Shown here piece after piece: positions 5,632 through 8,876 of a DNA stretch of 8,876 nucleotides. This stretch comes from an uncultured bacterium. Lineage in GTDB: Bacteria > Pseudomonadota > Alphaproteobacteria > CAISDR01. Within the stretch, counting starts at the first letter, position 1, and each line of letters begins with the position of its first letter. The stretch is from contig CAISDR010000101.1 of NCBI GenBank assembly GCA_903884125.1, positions 1-8,876 of the forward strand, read 5' to 3'. The position numbers were made by a program, and so were the translations under genes. The notes under the pieces are model-generated. The model was given only the letters and a program-made list of their open reading frames with translations. It made no database searches and was not told the origin of the DNA.

Positions 5632-6800
5632 GGGGCATAATCTTCGATTCGGGTCTCGGATGGTTTTAGTCCGGGGTCCATCACCCATTGGGGCGCGCGT
5701 CCCAATTGGGTGGCGATAGCTGTCATCAGATTGGTCCGGGCCTGAAACCAGTCAAATACCGACTGTCCTGCGGTGATCCGAATGGCGCGGCCCGGCTGGG
5801 TCATGGCCAGCCGCTCGGCAGCGCGCAGGGTTTGATCCGCAAAATGGGGCACATCACCGATAATGCCCCGGTCGCGGCGGCGGCGTTCGATCTCAACCAG
5901 GCCCAGGGCGCTGGGTCCGATCACCCGGCAGGGTGCGCCCCCCTGCGTCAGGGGTTTGGCCATTTCAACGACCAAAGGTCTTAAGTCAGGGCTGTCGCGC
6001 CCGGCGATGAAATCAATGGCAATCCGCCCGCCCAGATCGCGCAGGATGATCTGGCGGGCGATTTCGCTGGCGGCTTCCCGGTTTACCTGGCTCCAGCCGC
6101 GCTGGTCGGCCCCGGCATTGACATCTATGGCAACCAGTGCCGCCGTTGGCTCGATCAGCAAAAACCCACCACCTGGCAGATCAACGCGGGTGGCCAAAGC
6201 CTGGGCGATCTGGTCTTCAAGGCCAAGGGCCACAAACGGACCCCCGGCCTCGCGCAGCGGGGTCAGCTGGGCGTCATGTCCCATCTCGGCCACCAATATC
6301 GCCAGGGTATTTTCAATATCCGGGGGACAGATGATTTCGGTCGTGTCTTTTGTTATCACGTCGGACAAAACCCGCATCTGGGGCTCGGTGACCCAGATGG
6401 GGCAGGGCGCATTAAGTCGCCCGGCATGATCGACCAGCGCCGAATAATCCTTGTACCTGCCAGCAAGCGTGATGTGGCGGCCAACCCTTGGGCCTTTTGA
6501 GCCACGCGCGGCGCGGGTTACCTGTACGATCACACTGGCCCCTTCGGTGACCTGATCGCCCTTTTTCTCAATCGGCATCAGGGCCTGTTCACCAACGCCG
6601 AGATCAATAAAGCAGCCGCCGACTTCGGGGGCCATGCGGCGCACCCGGCCCAGATAAATGTCGCCATCCAGCGGTGGCAGTCGTCCGTAGGTTTCGGCCA
6701 AGACGGTCGGCGCGACGGAGGCTGCGGTAATTTTGCCGCCCACGTAGGCTACGGCGCGCCAGGCGATCAGGGACCGGTCAATGACCACTTTTGTGTTCAT
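5628..6800 (-). CDS. rng: Ribonuclease E/G family protein, short form without Zn-link
   Basis: A 390-residue cytoplasmic endoribonuclease of the RNase E/G family, which cuts single-stranded AU-rich RNA in rRNA processing and mRNA decay. An S1-like segment covers about residues 46-110 (DIYLGRVRRMAPEVGGCFID). The DNase I-like catalytic part has EPTAALVAIDVNAG (217-230, Asp226 and Asn228) and GGRIAIDFI (258-265, Asp263). These correspond to the Mg-binding residues Asp303, Asn305 and Asp346 of E. coli RNase E. The family landmark GLVEIERRRRDRG (300-312) is present, but the CPxC zinc-link that normally follows in RNase E and G is missing. The protein is about 100 residues shorter than RNase G. This short form occurs next to yacG and infA in other alphaproteobacteria, as I recall. 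The ATG overlaps the maf stop (ATGA). Active-site residues look intact, but the oligomeric state may differ. Confidence 0.88.
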   Translation of the reverse strand: MNTKVVIDRSLIAWRAVAYVGGKITAASVAPTVLAETYGRLPPLDGDIYLGRVRRMAPEVGGCFIDLGVGEQALMPIEKKGDQVTEGASVIVQVTRAARGSKGPRVGRHITLAGRYKDYSALVDHAGRLNAPCPIWVTEPQMRVLSDVITKDTTEIICPPDIENTLAILVAEMGHDAQLTPLREAGGPFVALGLEDQIAQALATRVDLPGGGFLLIEPTAALVAIDVNAGADQRGWSQVNREAASEIARQIILRDLGGRIAIDFIAGRDSPDLRPLVVEMAKPLTQGGAPCRVIGPSALGLVEIERRRRDRGIIGDVPHFADQTLRAAERLAMTQPGRAIRITAGQSVFDWFQARTNLMTAIATQLGRAPQWVMDPGLKPSETRIEDYAP

Positions 6801-7399
6801 GGTCGATATCCCAATCCGTTTAATGTTTGTGCCAGTTCATGCAGCGGCAGGCCCACAATGCCGGTATAGGAGCCTTCTATGTGACTGATCAGGGCAGCGG
6901 CTGCGCCCTGAATCGCATAGCCCCCGGCCTTGCCATGCCATTCGCCGGAATCGAGATAATTCTCGATCTCGGGCACTGTCAGGCGCTTGAACCTGACCCG
7001 GCTGGGAACACAACGCAAAACCCTGCGGCCATCGGGGGCCAGAACCGCAAAGGCCGTTAATACCTGATGGCGGCGGCCAGACAGAAGCTCCAGACACTGC
7101 GCGGCGGTATCGCGGTCTTCAGCCTTGGGCAGAATACGCCTGCCACAGGCAACCACCGTATCAGCAGCAAGGATGAACGCCGGCGGATCACTGGCGCTGC
7201 GACGCTGGGCGGTCGCCTGTGCCTTGGTCATGGCCAGACGCTGGACCAGCATCCGTGGCAATTCGCGCGGCTTTGGGGTTTCATCAACCCCGGAATCCAC
7301 AATCCGGTGCGGTGTGATGCCGATCTGGGCCAAAAGGTCCCTGCGGCGCTCGCTGGCGCTGGCCAGGATCAGTTCAATCCGTGGGACTATATCTTGCAT
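6797..7399 (-). CDS. maf: Maf-family nucleoside triphosphate pyrophosphatase
   Basis: A 200-residue cytoplasmic house-cleaning enzyme that hydrolyses non-canonical or excess nucleoside triphosphates to monophosphates and pyrophosphate. Seen in the sequence are the N-terminal substrate loop LILASASERRRDLL (10-23), the catalytic AADTVV with Asp80, GKAGGYAIQG (156-165) and GSYTGIVGLPL (176-186). The Gln in AIQG and the GSY...GLPL motif fit the YhdE-type (dTTP/UTP) subgroup better than the YceF type, as I recall it. Length is typical. No good Shine-Dalgarno precedes ATG 7399, so the start is by family fit only. It lies 48 bases downstream of infA and its stop overlaps the rng start as ATGA, indicating one transcript infA-maf-rng-yacG. 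Confidence 0.93.
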   Translation of the reverse strand: MQDIVPRIELILASASERRRDLLAQIGITPHRIVDSGVDETPKPRELPRMLVQRLAMTKAQATAQRRSASDPPAFILAADTVVACGRRILPKAEDRDTAAQCLELLSGRRHQVLTAFAVLAPDGRRVLRCVPSRVRFKRLTVPEIENYLDSGEWHGKAGGYAIQGAAAALISHIEGSYTGIVGLPLHELAQTLNGLGYRP

Positions 7400-7447
7400 G
7401 GTCTGGCTAGGCAGGTCGGGTCACGCGCAAACAAATGCGCAGGCCCC

Positions 7448-7666
7448 CTATTTAAAGCGATAGGTAATGCGGCCTTTAGTCAGGTCATAAGGGGTCATTT
7501 CGACCAGAACCTTATCACCGGCCAGTACACGGATACGGTTCTTGCGCATCTTGCCAGCCGTATGCGCGATGATTTCGTGGTCGTTTTCCAGCTTTACCCG
7601 GAAAGTTGCGTTGGGCAACAATTCCGAGACGGTGCCGGGCACTTCAATTAATTCTTCCTTGGCCAT
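7448..7666 (-). CDS. infA: Translation initiation factor IF-1
   Basis: A 72-residue single S1/OB-fold protein, the normal length for IF-1, which binds the A site of the 30S subunit and helps IF-2 and IF-3 form the initiation complex. The whole sequence is diagnostic: start MAKEELIEVPGTV, the core LPNATFRVKLENDHEIIAH (17-35), GKMRKNRIRVLAGDKV (38-53) and the end TKGRITYRFK. GGAA lies 5 bases before ATG 7666. It heads the infA-maf-rng-yacG run. The 90-base gap upstream, after the methyltransferase stop, contains no promoter I would call with confidence. A 16-base imperfect palindrome lies at its far end. Confidence 0.98.
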   Translation of the reverse strand: MAKEELIEVPGTVSELLPNATFRVKLENDHEIIAHTAGKMRKNRIRVLAGDKVLVEMTPYDLTKGRITYRFK

Positions 7667-7744
7667 AATTTTTCCGGTTGGGGGTCAGCGGTGCGCACCA
7701 TGAGAGCACTTGCCGCCAAAATCAAGCCTGCTCTGCATCAGGGC

Positions 7745-7760
7745 GTGGCACATGTGTCAC
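7745..7760. repeat. 16-base imperfect palindrome upstream of infA
   Basis: GTGGCACATGTGTCAC matches its own reverse complement at 14 of 16 positions, with a perfect CACATGTG centre. It covers the methyltransferase stop codon and lies about 80 bases upstream of infA. Having no loop, it would suit a dimeric DNA-binding protein better than an RNA hairpin. Chance within coding sequence is quite possible. Confidence 0.3.
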
Positions 7761-8593
7761 AATTTCCGCAGAACGGCCCACATATTATCAGACGTTGGCA
7801 GGCGCCCGGTCAGGCCAAAAGCTGCCGAAAACCCCTGATTGCGGGCCATACGGGTCAGGCTCTCAGGTGTGAAATAGTTCAGATGGTCGGGATAACGAAA
7901 TCCGCACCACTTGGCCCCGGTGACCACCCGGTTCATCGATCCGTAATTAGGCACCTTGACCACCGCAATCCCGTCGGGGGTCAATGTCCGGTGTAGGGCG
8001 GCCAAAACCTCGGCTGGCTGGCTTTCATGTTCCAGATAGGAACGTAAACTGGCTGCGGTAAAAAACCCGTCGGGAAAAAGCTTCAGTCCGTCCAGCGCCG
8101 GGCCGTGAATGGCAGCCCCCCCGCGTGCTGCAAACAGCACCTGAGCCGATGCCGCCAGCTCGGCCGAGATCTCGATGCCATAGGGCGTGAAGTCAGGTGG
8201 CAACGGGTCCAGCAGACCACCCGCACCACAGCCCAGGTCAATCACATTGCCAGGCGCAGCATACCGCTCGATCAGCTGATGGACCTTTCTGCGCGGCAGG
8301 ATATTCAGGCGAAATCGGGTTGCCTTGGACAGTTTCCAGGACACAGAGCGCATGGTCTTGCGTCGCGTCTCTTCGATTTTCGAAGTCCGCTCCCATGCCA
8401 TTTCCGTGGAAAGCGCTGCATAGACCGGCGCCTGATCAATAAAGACAAAGCCACAAGTGCCACAATCGCGGATACGCCATGGGTCGAGCGAATAGGGATT
8501 TATCCGCGCATTCGTTGGGTCGGCACCGCATTGCGGACAGGTTCTGTCCACAATTTCCAAGCTTGGCGATGGCGCAAGGTCTGTTTTTGACAT
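7757..8593 (-). CDS. Class I SAM-dependent methyltransferase with N-terminal zinc ribbon
   Basis: A 278-residue cytoplasmic protein. An N-terminal zinc ribbon has CPQC at 19-22 and CGTC at 44-47. A helical linker (about 55-110) leads to a Rossmann-type methyltransferase domain with SAM motif I VIDLGCGAGG at 117-126, acidic GIEIS at 139-143, and a motif resembling the D-x-x-EH region at YLEHESQPAEVL (186-197). The C-terminal DHLNYFTPESLTRMARNQGF (236-255) is common in methyltransferases of the Methyltransf_23/UbiG-like group. The substrate cannot be told; some relatives act on sugars, lipids or quinones. No Shine-Dalgarno precedes ATG 8593. A -10-like TAAACT (8605-8600) ends 6 bases before the ATG, so the mRNA could be leaderless (inference). 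It is upstream of infA on the same strand and divergent from the gene at the right edge. Confidence 0.85.
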   Translation of the reverse strand: MSKTDLAPSPSLEIVDRTCPQCGADPTNARINPYSLDPWRIRDCGTCGFVFIDQAPVYAALSTEMAWERTSKIEETRRKTMRSVSWKLSKATRFRLNILPRRKVHQLIERYAAPGNVIDLGCGAGGLLDPLPPDFTPYGIEISAELAASAQVLFAARGGAAIHGPALDGLKLFPDGFFTAASLRSYLEHESQPAEVLAALHRTLTPDGIAVVKVPNYGSMNRVVTGAKWCGFRYPDHLNYFTPESLTRMARNQGFSAAFGLTGRLPTSDNMWAVLRKL

Positions 8594-8742
8594 GGGGAAA
8601 GTTTAGACGATTTATTTGGCCAAGCTATCACTTACTTAGCTTACATATCTCTTGACATTTACAATCAATAATTTGTTTTTAAAATCAACATTACCTTGAA
8701 GTGCATAGGCTCAGCAGAGAGCAATCGACTTATATATCAATA
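8594..8742. other. AT-rich divergent intergenic region
   Basis: This 149-base stretch is visibly much more AT-rich than the rest of the window. It lies between the methyltransferase start (minus strand) and the probable gene at the right edge (plus strand). It includes a perfect TTGACA at 8652-8657 on the plus strand, but at 16-18 bases spacing there is only a T/A run and no good TATAAT. TATATA at 8731-8736 ends 6 bases before the plus-strand ATG. Promoters for both genes are probably here, but I cannot place them firmly. Confidence 0.4.
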
Positions 8743-8876
8743 ATGGACTTAATTGATGCGAGCTTGGGAACTCGGTTGCACCTATGGGCGCCTGTGCGCC
8801 CAGGTGCCCATTCCCGTGTCGTCTATGTCGAAGACCGTCTGTTTCAGGAAATCAATGCGGCAACCGATTTCCGAAT
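8743..8876 (+). CDS. 5' end of an unidentified protein (runs off right edge)
   Basis: A frame from ATG 8743 is open for 44 codons to the window end. It gives a plausible protein with VVYVEDRLFQEINAATDFR at residues 26-44. The other two plus frames are also open over this short span, but they yield Cys- and Arg-rich or otherwise odd sequences, so this frame is preferred on composition. No Shine-Dalgarno is visible; TATATA lies 6 bases before the ATG. I do not recognise the family. A strong stem-loop lies within codons 13-22. Confidence 0.45.
   Translation, partial: MDLIDASLGTRLHLWAPVRPGAHSRVVYVEDRLFQEINAATDFR
8779..8806. repeat. GC-rich stem-loop near the start of the right-edge gene
   Basis: CACCT (8779-8783) pairs with AGGTG (8802-8806), and GGGCGC (8786-8791) pairs with GCGCCC (8796-8801) around a four-base loop CTGT, with a two-base bulge: 11 pairs. 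An alternative, mutually exclusive stem uses ATGGGCGCC (8784-8792) and GGTGCCCAT (8803-8811), 9 pairs with one G-U. No T-run follows, so it is not a standard terminator. Confidence 0.5.

Noticed and set aside
5863..6429. 188-codon plus-strand frame opposite rng
   Set aside because: Arg/Ser/Pro-rich shadow of the RNase E/G gene with no ribosome site or family match.
7067..7651. 194-codon plus-strand frame opposite maf and infA
   Set aside because: It spans two clear minus-strand genes and their spacer; composition is typical of an antisense shadow.
8652..8682. Promoter built on the perfect TTGACA at 8652
   Set aside because: No hexamer close to TATAAT lies 16-18 bases downstream; the region is simply AT-rich.
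8756..8876. Alternative plus-strand frame from ATG 8756
   Set aside because: Open to the edge but gives an atypical composition (Ser, Cys and Lys clusters) compared with the frame from 8743.

Overview
This window looks like a chromosomal segment of an alphaproteobacterium. The main reason is the conserved block infA - maf - rng - yacG - tRNA-Phe, an order I recall as typical of Alphaproteobacteria (established knowledge, not searched here). Moderate GC content, an E. coli-type IlvD and a chromosomal ccdAB pair fit a Rhodospirillales-like or SAR116-like marine lineage, but the sequence alone does not settle the genus.

Left third (1-2673): a surface-sugar nucleotide region. A GHMP-family heptose-7-phosphate kinase gene (hddA-like, minus strand) is divergent from a GDP-mannose 4,6-dehydratase gene (gmd-like, plus strand). 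A gene of unknown function begins about 50 bases downstream of the kinase and runs off the left edge. The dehydratase overlaps a small secreted protein of unknown function by 17 bases. The kinase and dehydratase together suggest GDP-activated mannose or mannoheptose, possibly 6-deoxy-heptose, for polysaccharide or LPS. That is an inference.

Middle (2678-5263): ilvD (dihydroxy-acid dehydratase, branched-chain amino acid synthesis) converges on the small secreted gene with only 4 bases between them. Divergent from ilvD is a compact ccdA-ccdB toxin-antitoxin operon with a 17-base overlap, lying beside a tRNA gene.

Right half (5277-8593, minus strand): reading in the direction of transcription, a zinc-ribbon methyltransferase gene is followed by infA (IF-1), maf (nucleotide pyrophosphatase), a short RNase E/G-family gene, yacG (zinc-finger gyrase inhibitor family) and tRNA-Phe(GAA). 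maf/rng and rng/yacG are joined by ATGA overlaps, so they are probably translationally coupled. The tRNA appears to have its own good sigma70-type promoter.

Right edge (8594-8876): an AT-rich divergent intergenic region, then a probable plus-strand gene cut by the window end, with a strong GC-rich stem-loop near its start.

There is no gene-free stretch longer than 300 bases. The longest gaps are 1123-1295, 4511-4680 and 8594-8742. I saw no insertion sequence, CRISPR array or prophage gene. Most of the window is housekeeping. The points most worth a second look are the possible heptose-specific dehydratase with its coupled secreted protein, the Zn-link-less RNase E/G protein, and the ccdAB/tRNA-Phe/yacG neighbourhood.
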